Numbered from the stretch's first letter, positions 26,236 to 35,255 are shown. The stretch: 64,000 nucleotides of DNA from Pseudovibrio sp. Ad37 (GCF_001623075.1 NZ_LMCF01000006.1:1-64000); one strand, 5' to 3'. The notes: generated by a model from the sequence alone, not told the origin. Numbers and translations: made by a program.

Positions 26236-26658
26236 CGAAAATTCCCCTAGCAGACGTGAGGTTTCGCCTTATCAGAAAAATGAGGCCAAACTCGTGCAAA
26301 TCACTCTAAAAAATAATTTTCTCGCGTTCAATTTTTGACTGAACTTACCCCTGCAAATTTATGCGAGCCTGTTCCTTTGGATATCCCTCGAATAAATTAA
26401 CACTTCATTAAGGATATAGAGGTCCTCATACTTCAGATAGAATAAATTCTAGTCACTCAACCTGACGTGAAGCACCTGTATTTAGGCTAGTCAAAGCCTA
26501 CGCAGTTGAGTACTTGTGAGTATATTGCATATTTGGTGGCTCTGAGACGTGTTCCCGACAGCCTTCTTCGGCTCTCGAAGAGGAATACGCTAGAAAATGA
26601 AGGATTTAAGCGGCTTGTCCATTCCTTTTAAAGGCCAACCGCTTTTGGACCACGCTCG
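26236..26658. other. Long divergent intergenic region between ftsE and the zinc-ribbon gene
   Basis: A 423-base AT-rich gap that must contain both divergent promoters. I see no assignable -35/-10 pair that stands out. Two features are visible near the right end: a short hairpin TCTTCG-GCTCT-CGAAGA at 26565-26581, and a 21-codon open frame (26597-26662). The stop of that frame overlaps the zinc-ribbon ATG as ATGA. No other coding sequence is supported. Confidence 0.55.
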
Positions 26659-26662
26659 ATGA
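26597..26662 (+). CDS. Possible 21-residue leader peptide coupled to the zinc-ribbon gene
   Basis: ATG at 26597 opens a 21-codon frame ending in TGA at 26660-26662, which overlaps the next start as ATGA. GAGGA lies about 13 bases upstream, far for a ribosome site. The peptide (MKDLSGLSIPFKGQPLLDHA then Arg) has no repeated amino acid typical of attenuation. A chance frame is quite possible. The exact ATGA junction is the only argument for translation. Confidence 0.25.
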   Translation: MKDLSGLSIPFKGQPLLDHAR

Positions 26663-27624
26663 AAATTATCTGCCCTCAATGTAATACTGCCTACGAGATC
26701 CCAACGGACAAAATTGGGGAGACTGGCCGCAAAGTAAAATGCGCCAGCTGCAATCATATCTGGCAGGTTACACCAGAGGTAGAGGACGATTGGGCCGCTG
26801 CACTCGATGCTAAGCCCGAAGTACACAACAATTCAACACCCGATGACGACCGCAAAGAGCCCTCGTTCTCTGAAAGTTTGGATGAAAACGATTGGGCTGG
26901 TCTCGGCGATAAAGCAGATCGTCACGAAGCATTTTCAGAAGAAGACCTTGTAGGAAAACCCAAGGAAGAACCTTCAGATTCAAGCGGTTCTATGGGCAAG
27001 GACACCGGCACTCAGTCCAGTGACAAGGCCAGCAACTCCTATGAGGCACCAGAAGAACCAACGGGTTCTGAAGAGGATAAACCCGACGATAAAATGAAAT
27101 CTGAAGGCGCCTCTCAAAAGTCCAACCGAAGATCTAGAAAAAAAACCAAGTCATCCCGCAAATCAGGTGTTATAAGCGCGAAAGGCCTGCTGGGCGCAAG
27201 TCTTCTTGCTGCTTCACTCGCACTCTGTTTTTCAGCTGTGCACTACCGTGAATCAATCGTAAGAACCTTCCCCGATTTGGCTGGTCTTTACCAGTTGGCT
27301 GGTATGACCGTAAATCTGCGTGGTCTTGTATTTAAGGATCTGAGAACATTTCGTGAGGTGGACGACGGTTCCGTCGTGCTTGTGGTGGAAGGTTCTGTAG
27401 AAAATGTTACAAGAAGCGAGACGTATATTCCGGCGATTAAGCTGGCGTTGCGCTCACTGGACACGCAAGAGATACACTCCTGGATTGTTGAGCCAAGAGA
27501 AGACTGGCTTGCACCAGGTGATAAAACCCGGTTCAGAGCTCGGCTAAACAATCCGCCAGAGCGAGCCGCCGACATTCAATTGCGCTTTGTTGAGCGCCAA
27601 AAGAAAAGAGCGAGCATTAGATGA
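26659..27624 (+). CDS. MJ0042 zinc-ribbon and DUF3426 membrane protein
   Basis: A 321-residue protein. The first 40 residues are an MJ0042-type zinc ribbon: ICPQCNTAYEIP and KCASCNHIW provide four cysteines in two C-x-x-C pairs. An acidic, Ser/Lys/Glu-rich low-complexity linker (about 45-170) follows, then one membrane helix (about 175-197) and a C-terminal DUF3426-like domain of beta strands (VLVVEGSVENVTRSETYIP, PGDKTRFRARL). The ribbon is expected in the cytoplasm and the C terminus in the periplasm. Function unknown. It overlaps hpt by four bases (ATGA) and is divergent from ftsE, an order kept in many Hyphomicrobiales. Confidence 0.9.
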   Translation: MKIICPQCNTAYEIPTDKIGETGRKVKCASCNHIWQVTPEVEDDWAAALDAKPEVHNNSTPDDDRKEPSFSESLDENDWAGLGDKADRHEAFSEEDLVGKPKEEPSDSSGSMGKDTGTQSSDKASNSYEAPEEPTGSEEDKPDDKMKSEGASQKSNRRSRKKTKSSRKSGVISAKGLLGASLLAASLALCFSAVHYRESIVRTFPDLAGLYQLAGMTVNLRGLVFKDLRTFREVDDGSVVLVVEGSVENVTRSETYIPAIKLALRSLDTQEIHSWIVEPREDWLAPGDKTRFRARLNNPPERAADIQLRFVERQKKRASIR

Positions 27625-28166
27625 CCGGTAACCCGGAAATCCGCGTGCTGTTTGATGAAGAAGCAATCGCGGCACGCGTAAAAGCCGTCGCAGAAGCTAT
27701 CTCACAGGACAAGCCTCACAATCTCCTCGTAGTAGCGGTCTTGAAAGGAAGCTTCATTTTTGCAGCTGACCTTGCCCGTGCTTTGCACAGAGCAGGTTCC
27801 GTTCCGGAAATGGAATTTTTACACCTTTCAAGTTATGGAAGTGGAACGGTGTCGTCAGGAGAGGTAAAAGTCCTCCGCGATATCGAAAGCGACGTGACCG
27901 GAAGAGACGTCATCTTGGTCGATGATATTCTTGAATCCGGCCGCACTCTGAAGTTTGCACGCGACATGATCGCCGAACGTGGAGCCAAGTCTGTCCGGAT
28001 TGCTGCACTCCTGGACAAACCGAACCACAGAAAAGCCGATGTTAAATCGGATTATACGGGCTTTGATTGTCCGGATAAATTCGTCGTCGGCTACGGCATG
28101 GACATGGGGCATGCATGGAGACAGTTGCCATTCATCGGCTACGTGCCGCAGGAAGGTGACGACTAA
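27621..28166 (+). CDS. hpt: Hypoxanthine phosphoribosyltransferase
   Basis: Salvages hypoxanthine and guanine by transfer to PRPP, giving IMP and GMP. The 181-residue protein shows the flexible-loop strand LLVVAVLKGSFIFAADL, the PRPP-binding motif VILVDDILESGRTL with the acidic pair, and a C-terminal purine-contact region KFVVGYGMDMG. Its ATG overlaps the zinc-ribbon stop by four bases, so translation is coupled. The response regulator follows after 14 bases. Confidence 0.96.
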   Translation: MTGNPEIRVLFDEEAIAARVKAVAEAISQDKPHNLLVVAVLKGSFIFAADLARALHRAGSVPEMEFLHLSSYGSGTVSSGEVKVLRDIESDVTGRDVILVDDILESGRTLKFARDMIAERGAKSVRIAALLDKPNHRKADVKSDYTGFDCPDKFVVGYGMDMGHAWRQLPFIGYVPQEGDD

Positions 28167-28180
28167 CTAGGGGGGCTATA

Positions 28181-28576
28181 ATGGCTCACATACTTCTGAC
28201 GGAAGACGATGATGCAGTCCGCGCCTTTGTAAAACGTGCATTGGAGCTGGACGGGCACAAAGTGACCGCCGTAGAAGATGGCGCCGAAGCCGCTCTTGTA
28301 CTGCTGCAACAGCAGGGCAGGTTTGACCTTCTGCTCTCCGACATCAGAATGCCGGAGATGGATGGTATCGAACTTGCGATGCAAAGTAGCGCTCGCTATC
28401 CGGGCCTGCCAATCCTTTTGATGACCGGTTACGCAGACCAGCGTGAACGCTCTGAAGAAGTCGGTAAATGCGTGAAGGACGTTCTGACAAAACCATTTTC
28501 ACTGGTGGAAGTCAGAAAAGCTGTTACCACTGCCTTGGCAGAAGAAGAAGGCTCTCAGCAAACCGCGTTTGCTTAA
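28181..28576 (+). CDS. Single-domain response regulator, CpdR-like
   Basis: A 131-residue receiver domain with no output domain. The acidic pair TEDDDA, the phospho-acceptor aspartate in LLLSDIRMPEMDGIELA (Asp near residue 52), the switch Thr in LLMTGYAD and the Lys in LTKPFSLVEV are all present. It resembles CpdR-type regulators, which in Caulobacter are phosphorylated through CckA-ChpT and direct ClpXP proteolysis. The receiver may instead be another stand-alone member, since close relatives differ around the last helix. A purine-rich GGGGGG precedes the ATG. It lies downstream of hpt and ends at a strong terminator. Confidence 0.88.
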   Translation: MAHILLTEDDDAVRAFVKRALELDGHKVTAVEDGAEAALVLLQQQGRFDLLLSDIRMPEMDGIELAMQSSARYPGLPILLMTGYADQRERSEEVGKCVKDVLTKPFSLVEVRKAVTTALAEEEGSQQTAFA

Positions 28577-28602
28577 AGCCCTTCCCCAATAAAGTTTCAA
28601 GA

Positions 28603-28641
28603 AACGCGATCCCTCCTCCGAGCGGTCGCGTTTTGTTTTTT
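28603..28641 (+). terminator. Rho-independent terminator after the response regulator
   Basis: AACGCGA (28603-28609) pairs with TCGCGTT (28626-28632), followed by TTGTTTTTT. It lies 26 bases past the stop and closes the zinc-ribbon/hpt/regulator operon. Confidence 0.85.
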
Positions 28642-28742
28642 CAGTCTCAAGCGCCAAACCTAAATCCAACACGCTGTACAAAATCAGGGTTTCCTGATCT
28701 TCTATGCGCATATTTCATTGTTGGTTTTGAGTGAGCTTTCCC

Positions 28743-30044
28743 ATGGAACAAGAGACTTCTGCCCTTCAACAAGCAATGATGCGCTTGGAAGACCCGGCAG
28801 CGCCCCTTCCTCCTGTAGCAAAGTACTATGCAGCCAGCCGAATATATTCAGCGGTAGAAAGCTGTTTCGCGCATTGGGAAAACATCCCGGAAACCAGCAA
28901 CGCAGATCTCTACTTTCGCTATCTAGGTGCATTGGAAGACGTCGAAGATCGCCGTGGCTTCCTGCTCGCAACGCAGAGCTATCTGGCTCGCCTTGAGAAC
29001 GCGCATACTCACTTCATTGATTTCACACTCTTGCAAAACTCAGGCTTCGGGTTCTGGGCACGCCCCCTACCCGTATCAGCCTCAAAGCGCGCATGGACTG
29101 TTTGTGGCTCAACCCGCAAAGACATCAAAACCGGAGACATCATTGAGCAGGTCAACGACCTTCCTGCTGATGAGTTCTTTGCGAGGTACACAAAGCTTGT
29201 CAGCGCCTCAAGGCCAGAAGCGGCAGAACGCAACCTGCTGCTATTCAATAGCTTTCTTTTGCCAAACCAACTCAAGATCACTCTTCACGACGGGCAAAGC
29301 CTGCAGATCACCCGCGCAGGACACAAGCATCCGCTTTCATATCTCAAAGCATTTGAACTCGACACGTCGGGAAAGCATCCACGCCTGATCATCCGCAGCT
29401 TCTCAAAACCAGAGTACGAGGAACAAGCTCTCGCCTTCCTAAGCCAGATCGACAATCAGTGCCCACTTATCCTTGACTTACGTGGCAATGGCGGCGGCAA
29501 CACACCCATGAAGCTCATGAAAAAACTCTGCCTGGAGCCGATCGCAATCTGGATGGAACGAACACCTCAGATCACCGGACTGGAGAAAGCTGAACAAGGC
29601 GTGGCTGCATGGCAAAACGGAGAACTCTCCGCACATCACACCCAGCCCAACGCTGAAACAACAGCAATGCATCTCCTCACAAATGGTGAAACTTTCCCCG
29701 CCAGTGCCACACCGTTTCGAGGAAAGCTGATTGTTCTGATTGATGTTGGCAGCGGCTCAGCAACCGAAGATCTCTTGATACCTCTAAAACATTCCGGACG
29801 CGCAACAATCGTAGGCGAAGCATCCGCAGGTTCAACCGGACAACCCTATTTTGAGGCACCTCTGCCCAAAACACAGCTCACAATCTCGGCAAAGCGTACT
29901 GATTTTCCAGATGGGACAAGGTTTGAAGGAGTTGGGATACATCCGGATTATCCGGTTATGCCAACGCCAGAAGACATCCGCCAAGGCAACGACCCCGCCC
30001 TCACACTTGCACAGCAACTGCTCAGGCAAGCCGTGACCAGCTAA
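28743..30044 (+). CDS. S41 family peptidase without export signal
   Basis: A 433-residue protein of the C-terminal-processing/tricorn peptidase clan. A helical N-terminal part (about 1-105) precedes a PDZ-like stretch (KTGDIIEQVNDLPADEFFARY). The S41 core follows: LILDLRGNGGGNT, the nucleophile region DVGSGSATEDL and GEASAGSTGQP. The Lys of the CtpA-type Ser-Lys dyad (GEKT) is Ala here, as in S41 branches that use a Ser-His-Glu arrangement. No signal peptide or anchor is visible, so a cytosolic protease is implied. ATG 28743 is my choice; an in-frame GTG four codons earlier is possible. Confidence 0.82.
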   Translation: MEQETSALQQAMMRLEDPAAPLPPVAKYYAASRIYSAVESCFAHWENIPETSNADLYFRYLGALEDVEDRRGFLLATQSYLARLENAHTHFIDFTLLQNSGFGFWARPLPVSASKRAWTVCGSTRKDIKTGDIIEQVNDLPADEFFARYTKLVSASRPEAAERNLLLFNSFLLPNQLKITLHDGQSLQITRAGHKHPLSYLKAFELDTSGKHPRLIIRSFSKPEYEEQALAFLSQIDNQCPLILDLRGNGGGNTPMKLMKKLCLEPIAIWMERTPQITGLEKAEQGVAAWQNGELSAHHTQPNAETTAMHLLTNGETFPASATPFRGKLIVLIDVGSGSATEDLLIPLKHSGRATIVGEASAGSTGQPYFEAPLPKTQLTISAKRTDFPDGTRFEGVGIHPDYPVMPTPEDIRQGNDPALTLAQQLLRQAVTS

Positions 30045-30100
30045 GCCAATCTCTAACGCCCTCATCCAGCTTCGGTTTCGCAGCCGGTGCCTGCGGACCT

Positions 30101-30733
30101 TTAATCAGCCGCCTTATCAGACGGGCGCTTTTCATAAAATTCCAGCGTGTGCAGGCTCATATCCGCATATTCAAAAAGCATGTTGCGGGAGAATCCGCGA
30201 CGGATCAGAACATAAAGCCCCTCAAGGATCATCACATAGAAGATCAGAAGCTTCTCAATATCATCAGGGTCTTTAAGTTCACTCTTCAGATCCATGAATT
30301 TCAGGCGAAAATGCTTCACACCCTCCTGATAATACATCGCAAACTTCGCCAGCAGCTCCTCGTCAAACAACGCCATATTGTCGAGCACACAAAACTTATC
30401 GCCGTGCTTGCTTTCACGATGACCGACACAGATATCGATGAACTCATATAGCACCGCTTCGATAGCCGAATGCAGATTGGAGTGCAGTGAAATGGTGCTT
30501 TTCAGCTCTGCAAAAATGCTGTTGAGCCACCACAGCAAAACCGCAGCGCAGAAGTCCTGCTTAGTCGTGAAGTGTTCTTCCACATACGCCCGATGCGGCC
30601 CACAGGCTTCATAGAAGTCTTCCATGGAACAGGCTTGCAGCCCTTTAAGCACAAACACTCTGATGCAGTCATCCATCACCTCTTCGATGATGTGTGACAG
30701 AACTTCAGGTTTGTTTGGATCTGTCTGGCTCAT
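30101..30733 (-). CDS. TetR-like transcriptional regulator
   Basis: A 210-residue, all-helical protein with the layout of TetR/AcrR regulators: N-terminal helix (VLSHIIEEVMDDCIRVFVLKGL), a helix-turn-helix (ACSMEDFYEACGPHRAYVEEHFTTKQDFCAAV read in two halves), and a larger ligand domain. The HTH departs from the usual G-x-S-x-x-x-x-Y-Y-H-F pattern: GPHRAYVEEHF replaces the glycine-serine turn. It may be a divergent or weak DNA binder. The start is uncertain because no ribosome site is clear. A likely target is its own promoter region at 30734-30860 or the DUF4175 gene upstream. The ligand is unknown. Confidence 0.7.
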   Translation of the reverse strand: MSQTDPNKPEVLSHIIEEVMDDCIRVFVLKGLQACSMEDFYEACGPHRAYVEEHFTTKQDFCAAVLLWWLNSIFAELKSTISLHSNLHSAIEAVLYEFIDICVGHRESKHGDKFCVLDNMALFDEELLAKFAMYYQEGVKHFRLKFMDLKSELKDPDDIEKLLIFYVMILEGLYVLIRRGFSRNMLFEYADMSLHTLEFYEKRPSDKAAD

Positions 30734-30863
30734 GGCGAAAGTATAGGAGCTAAAGCGGGCACGACAATGAAGGAGCCGCCAAATGGCAAAGAAAACTGGA
30801 AGGACCGACATCGCGATCAATCTAGTTTTCTAACTCTTCATTAAAGCATCCTGAATCCGCAAA

Positions 30864-33509
30864 TCAGTAGCGCTTCATCAACCGTTCCAGATACTCCAGC
30901 TCAAGCTGCGGACGGTCGGGATCGGAAAGCCGGCGACGCAGCTCTTCTAGAATACGCCGCGCCCGCTGAACCTCAATCTCATCAGGCACTTTCACCTGAC
31001 TGCCAAACTCCGGCCCCTCAACACGGCGCATACGGCCAAGCGGGTCCTCGTTCAGCGGAGAGTTGGTTGCTTGCCCTTGCCCACCAGCCTGTCCGGCCAA
31101 TTGCTCTGCAAGCTGCTGAGCGCCTTTGCGCAAGGATTCCAAAGCCTGACTCTGCTCAGATACAGCCTCATCTGCTTGTTGCGCTCCAAGTGCGTCACCA
31201 GCATCCTCCATGGAGTTACCAGCACTATCCAAATCCTTGCTCGGCTTGGCTCCGTTGTTTGCCATGCTGTCGAGCAGCTTCTGCAGGTCATCAGAGAGAT
31301 TGCGTTGCTGCTTCTGCAACTCGCGGAAGGCCTGCTGCGCCTCCTCATTGCTCATCTCCCCCCCCTGACCACGCTTATCCTGCGGGTCATTGCGCTGGCC
31401 GGGACGGCGCTGCTGGCTGTCCGGATCAAACTTATGCGTTTCATCCATCAGATTGCGTTGCTTCTGGATCATCTCGCCGAGATCTTCCAGAGCCTGCAAC
31501 ATCTCTTGCTGCTGCTGGCTTGGCGCTTGCTGTTGCTGCTGCGCGTTCTGCATGTTCTCCAGCATCTGCTGCATCTGCGCCAACAACTCACGCGCCGCCT
31601 CCAAAGAACCGGTTTTCGCCAACTCTTCCATGCGGCGCAGCATGTCATCCAGATCCCGTGGCGTGATCTGCTGAGAGTTCTCATCCATCGGCATCTGGCC
31701 AAGTTGCTGAGGGTTCTTGCGCATCTGCTGGGCCATGGATTTCAGATAATCATCCAGTGCCTTACGCAGATCGCTCATCAGCTCAGCAATCTCCTGCTCT
31801 GATGCGCCCTGCTCCAATGCCCTCCGCAACGCCTCCTGCGCCTCACGCAAGGCCCGCTCAGCAGCAGATAAACCACCATCTTCAATCGTCAGTGCCACGT
31901 TCCACAGCACGTCCAGCATGTCTGTTAGCTGCTCATCCGTATTGGCTGCAACCAACTCGGCATAAGCAAAGCGCAACGGCAGATAAGACCCGGCATCATC
32001 GATGAACCGCTCCGGCGCAATCATCAGCATATCCAGCGCATCCACCACCTGCGGATAGCTCTCAACGTTCATTGCGAGATTACGGCGCTGCTCAACAACA
32101 GCCCGCGCCAAAGGTTTATTGAACCGGCGCTCCGGAAGCTTGATATAAACGGGCTGCGAGCGCCCCTCTTGCTCAGCCTCATCACGAGCCACAAGCACAA
32201 GAGCCACCTCAGAACCTGCCCATGGATGGGCCGTCAAATCCTGAAAGGTCTGCGCGACAGCCATCTTGGAATCTTTGGGCGGCAAACTCAGGTTAAACCG
32301 TGGCGCCTCCACGAGAGATCGTCCCGTCCTACCCTCATCCCCGCGCTGAACCTGCTCCATAATAGCCTCAGCAGAAACCACGCGGTAATCATCCTGCACC
32401 AGATAAGTCAGCTTGAGACTGCCGGAAAGCTGCTCTTCTGGGTCATCAAACAAACGAATGCGGGGCGGCAAATCAGGGCGAATAGCAATCTTCCAGGAAT
32501 ATTTCGGAGAGTCATTTTGAAGAATTTGCAAGCGTCCGCTTGAGTTCAACGGAAAGCGCCATTCGGTGGTTTTCAGCTCTGCAGAGCTTTCACCAGCTCC
32601 TGGCTGAACACGTTCCGGTTCCAAAACCTCTTGTCCGCGGCGCGAAAAATAAACAACGGAGAATTCACCTGTGCCCTGCGCCCGCACCAGCACCTCACTG
32701 CCACTGGCAATCGAGAGCGCATCCCGGGAATCCCGCAGTTGATTGGCATCCCCGCTGAGGAAAACAGGAGCCTCACCCGTGTAAGCTGGTGGAGTAACCC
32801 ACGCATCAATGCGAGCAGGTAAAACACTTCCCACACCCTGAGACTGGAACGGTGCCAAAAGGCTGGACCACCGGTTCGCATCCGAAACGGAATACCCCAC
32901 CACAAGCAACATAACGGCGAAAACACGCAGGGCATAAGGATCTTTGGCAAACCCACGCGGATTAACGCCCCCAACACGCAGGTTTTTAAGCCGCTCTCGC
33001 AACCGCTTTTGGTGAGCAGACCAAAGCGCAAGCGCCTCTTCGTCATCCATCCCGGTCGCCTGCTCATCTTTGTAAGAGAGCAAAGGTCGGTGCGGCAGAT
33101 CACTGGCAAGCTCCACCTTGCGCAGCCCCTCCGCTTCATCGGGAAGCTTCAGGCGTAAAAGCGGGTAACAACTCCAAATGAAAACAGCGAGAAACAGGAT
33201 TGATCCCACCGCAGAGCCATAAAACCCAAGCAGCTGCCACAATCCTAAAAAGCTGACAGCTACATACAGGCAGGCCACAATAAGCGGCACCTGAATGGCG
33301 GGCCAAAATCGCTCCCAAAACAAATAAAGCTGCGCTTTAAAAGCCAGCCTTTTCAATCGGTAGGATAATCTTTGAGAAAACAGGGACTGCCACAGGTCAA
33401 ATAGCCCTGCCCCTTCGCCATAACGCGTCTTATGCTCTCGCAATTCGCTTGCAGAAGCTATGGCATTCTTTAGGTTTTTATTGCCGCCATTCTCATTCTG
33501 ATGGGTCAC
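30864..33509 (-). CDS. TIGR02302/DUF4175 family membrane protein
   Basis: An 881-residue protein typical of alphaproteobacteria. Two membrane helices lie near the N terminus (about 70-92 and 96-118) and a third at about 195-215. A beta-rich extracytoplasmic region (about 220-470) follows, then a long helical, Gln/Ala/Glu-rich stretch (about 540-850) that should form coiled coil. The C-terminal end EIEVQRARRILEELRRRLSD is the most conserved part. The function is unknown. The gene almost always neighbours lysA and argH. It starts at GTG with GAGG five bases upstream. Confidence 0.93.
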   Translation of the reverse strand: MTHQNENGGNKNLKNAIASASELREHKTRYGEGAGLFDLWQSLFSQRLSYRLKRLAFKAQLYLFWERFWPAIQVPLIVACLYVAVSFLGLWQLLGFYGSAVGSILFLAVFIWSCYPLLRLKLPDEAEGLRKVELASDLPHRPLLSYKDEQATGMDDEEALALWSAHQKRLRERLKNLRVGGVNPRGFAKDPYALRVFAVMLLVVGYSVSDANRWSSLLAPFQSQGVGSVLPARIDAWVTPPAYTGEAPVFLSGDANQLRDSRDALSIASGSEVLVRAQGTGEFSVVYFSRRGQEVLEPERVQPGAGESSAELKTTEWRFPLNSSGRLQILQNDSPKYSWKIAIRPDLPPRIRLFDDPEEQLSGSLKLTYLVQDDYRVVSAEAIMEQVQRGDEGRTGRSLVEAPRFNLSLPPKDSKMAVAQTFQDLTAHPWAGSEVALVLVARDEAEQEGRSQPVYIKLPERRFNKPLARAVVEQRRNLAMNVESYPQVVDALDMLMIAPERFIDDAGSYLPLRFAYAELVAANTDEQLTDMLDVLWNVALTIEDGGLSAAERALREAQEALRRALEQGASEQEIAELMSDLRKALDDYLKSMAQQMRKNPQQLGQMPMDENSQQITPRDLDDMLRRMEELAKTGSLEAARELLAQMQQMLENMQNAQQQQQAPSQQQQEMLQALEDLGEMIQKQRNLMDETHKFDPDSQQRRPGQRNDPQDKRGQGGEMSNEEAQQAFRELQKQQRNLSDDLQKLLDSMANNGAKPSKDLDSAGNSMEDAGDALGAQQADEAVSEQSQALESLRKGAQQLAEQLAGQAGGQGQATNSPLNEDPLGRMRRVEGPEFGSQVKVPDEIEVQRARRILEELRRRLSDPDRPQLELEYLERLMKRY

Positions 33510-33520
33510 AAAGGCCTCGC

Positions 33521-33560
33521 TAATCGCCGCCTGCTTTTTCTTTTGAGCATACGGCGATTA
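33521..33560. repeat. Inverted repeat in the lysA-DUF4175 gap
   Basis: TAATCGCCG (33521-33529) and CGGCGATTA (33552-33560) are perfect nine-base arms 22 bases apart, just upstream of the DUF4175 start on the minus strand. No T-run follows the second arm in the direction of transcription. It could be a leader hairpin or a weak lysA transcript end. Confidence 0.45.
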
Positions 33561-33605
33561 ACGTAGATCAGCAATCTGGCAAACCTAAGGGGCTTTCAAA
33601 CAGAG

Positions 33606-34877
33606 TTAAGCCTTTTCAACCCAGTTCGGCACAACGTCTTGATTTAGTAACTCATCGTAGCTCGGACGCTGACGGATGATCGCAAACTTGTCGCCATCAA
33701 CCAAAACTTCAGGCACCAGAAGACGCGTGTTGTAAGTGCCGGATTGGGTCGCGCCATAAGCACCAGCAGAGTAAACGGCCAGCAGGTCGCCTTCCTCAAA
33801 TTTCGGCATTTCACGGTCGCGAGCCAGATAATCACCAGTCTCACAAACAGGGCCAACAATGTCCGCCATCATCTGCTCACCGTTCTGGCGTTCTTCACTT
33901 ACTGCACCAATATCATGGTGCGCTTCGTAAAGGGTTGGGCGGATCAGATCGTTCATCGCGGCATCCACGATGACGAAGTTCTTCGCTTCACCTTCTTTAC
34001 GGTAGATCGTTTCGGTAACGAGAATACCTGCATTACCAGCAATCAAACGACCAGGTTCGGTAATCAGCGTCACGCCAAGGCGCTCAATTTGTTTACGAAC
34101 AACCTTCGCATATTCAGTAGGCAGAGGCGCTTCAATTCCGCTTCCGTAAGGAATGCCAAGACCACCACCCACATCAAGGTGGTCAATCTCAATGCCATCT
34201 TCCTTCAGCAGGCCAATCAGCACACCAAGGCGTTCCAAAGCATCATCAAAAGGCCCAAGCTCAGTGATCTGAGAGCCGATATGCATGTCCATACCGGTCA
34301 CTTTCAGGCCCGGCAGCTGCGCAGCTTCGTTGTAAACAGCGCGTGCACGGTCCCAGGCAATACCAAACTTGTTCGCAGCCAAACCGGTAGAGATCTTGGC
34401 GTGGGTCTTTGCATCCACATCCGGGTTGATGCGCAGAGAAATCGGCGCAGTCTTACCCATCTCGGAAGCAACAGCAGAAAGTCGCTTCAGCTCAGGCTCG
34501 GATTCCACATTGAAGCACAGGATGCCAGCATTCAGCGCAAAACGCATTTCCTGACGGGTTTTACCAACACCGGAAAACACAATCTTGTTTGCAGGAATGC
34601 CCGCTTTCAGCGCACGACGCAGTTCCCCTTCAGAAACAACATCCGCACCAGCGCCAAGTTTGGCCAACACCGTCAAGATAGCGATGTTGGAGTTCGCCTT
34701 CATTGCATAACAGGTCAGATGATCTATTCCATCAAACGCACCATCAAAAACCTTGAAGTGACGTTCAAATGTTGCGCGGGAATAGCAGTAAAATGGGGTT
34801 CCAACTTCCGCTGCAATTTCAGTCAGCGCAACGTCTTCAGCGTGAAGCACGCCATCCTTGAACTCAAAGTAATGCAA
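33606..34877 (-). CDS. lysA: Diaminopimelate decarboxylase
   Basis: Decarboxylates meso-diaminopimelate to lysine, the last step of lysine synthesis. It is a 423-residue fold-type III PLP enzyme. The cofactor lysine is in CYAMKAN near residue 59. The TIM-barrel glycine loop DVGGGLGIPYGSG, the substrate-binding EPGR and the C-terminal GPVCETGDYL with GAYGA follow. The gene begins with TTG at 34877: GAGG lies seven bases upstream, and the residues read from it (MHYFEFKDGVLHAED) are those expected at a LysA N terminus, while no ATG fits. It sits between the lipoprotein gene and DUF4175 on the same strand. Confidence 0.97.
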   Translation of the reverse strand: MHYFEFKDGVLHAEDVALTEIAAEVGTPFYCYSRATFERHFKVFDGAFDGIDHLTCYAMKANSNIAILTVLAKLGAGADVVSEGELRRALKAGIPANKIVFSGVGKTRQEMRFALNAGILCFNVESEPELKRLSAVASEMGKTAPISLRINPDVDAKTHAKISTGLAANKFGIAWDRARAVYNEAAQLPGLKVTGMDMHIGSQITELGPFDDALERLGVLIGLLKEDGIEIDHLDVGGGLGIPYGSGIEAPLPTEYAKVVRKQIERLGVTLITEPGRLIAGNAGILVTETIYRKEGEAKNFVIVDAAMNDLIRPTLYEAHHDIGAVSEERQNGEQMMADIVGPVCETGDYLARDREMPKFEEGDLLAVYSAGAYGATQSGTYNTRLLVPEVLVDGDKFAIIRQRPSYDELLNQDVVPNWVEKA

Positions 34878-34926
34878 TGTAGGTCCTCTGCACTGGCCCT
34901 GCCCCGAAAGGGTTTAGCGAACCAGT

Positions 34927-35196
34927 CTAAAAATTGAAGTCGGGATCATCCTCATCTGCACCAATCAACGGATCCAGAAACAGACTTTCGTCCTTGTCTC
35001 TAGGAATCTCAGGTGCAGGAGCATCATTCAGGGGTGGCGGTGCACCATCTGCAGTCGCCCGAGCTTGGCTTGGCGTTTCCAAACTGCCTTTACGCCCACA
35101 AGCAGAAACACTCAGACCGAATGCAACAATTGTGAGGCCAATCAAAAGCTTGGAACTACGGCTTTTTGTAATGTCTTTCATGCCTTGCGAGCTCAT
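34927..35196 (-). CDS. Small lipoprotein, LptM/YifL-like
   Basis: An 89-residue lipoprotein. The signal peptide (LLIGLTIVAFGLSVSAC) ends in a lipobox with Cys near residue 33, followed by GRKGSLETP, which matches the CGxKGxL motif of LptM/YifL, a helper of LPS transporter LptD maturation. The mature part is Pro- and Asp-rich and probably unstructured. Its place between argH and lysA is the usual one in alphaproteobacteria. A hairpin at 35256-35271 lies upstream. Confidence 0.88.
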   Translation of the reverse strand: MSSQGMKDITKSRSSKLLIGLTIVAFGLSVSACGRKGSLETPSQARATADGAPPPLNDAPAPEIPRDKDESLFLDPLIGADEDDPDFNF

Positions 35197-35255
35197 GTTT
35201 TCTCTGCTCCAATCTGGATGATCTTACCAAACCAGAAATTCGACCTAAGGACTGA

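Noticed and set aside
31080-31760. Repetitive CTGCTG-like DNA in the DUF4175 gene
   Set aside because: It is the Gln/Ala-rich coiled-coil part of that protein, not an independent repeat.
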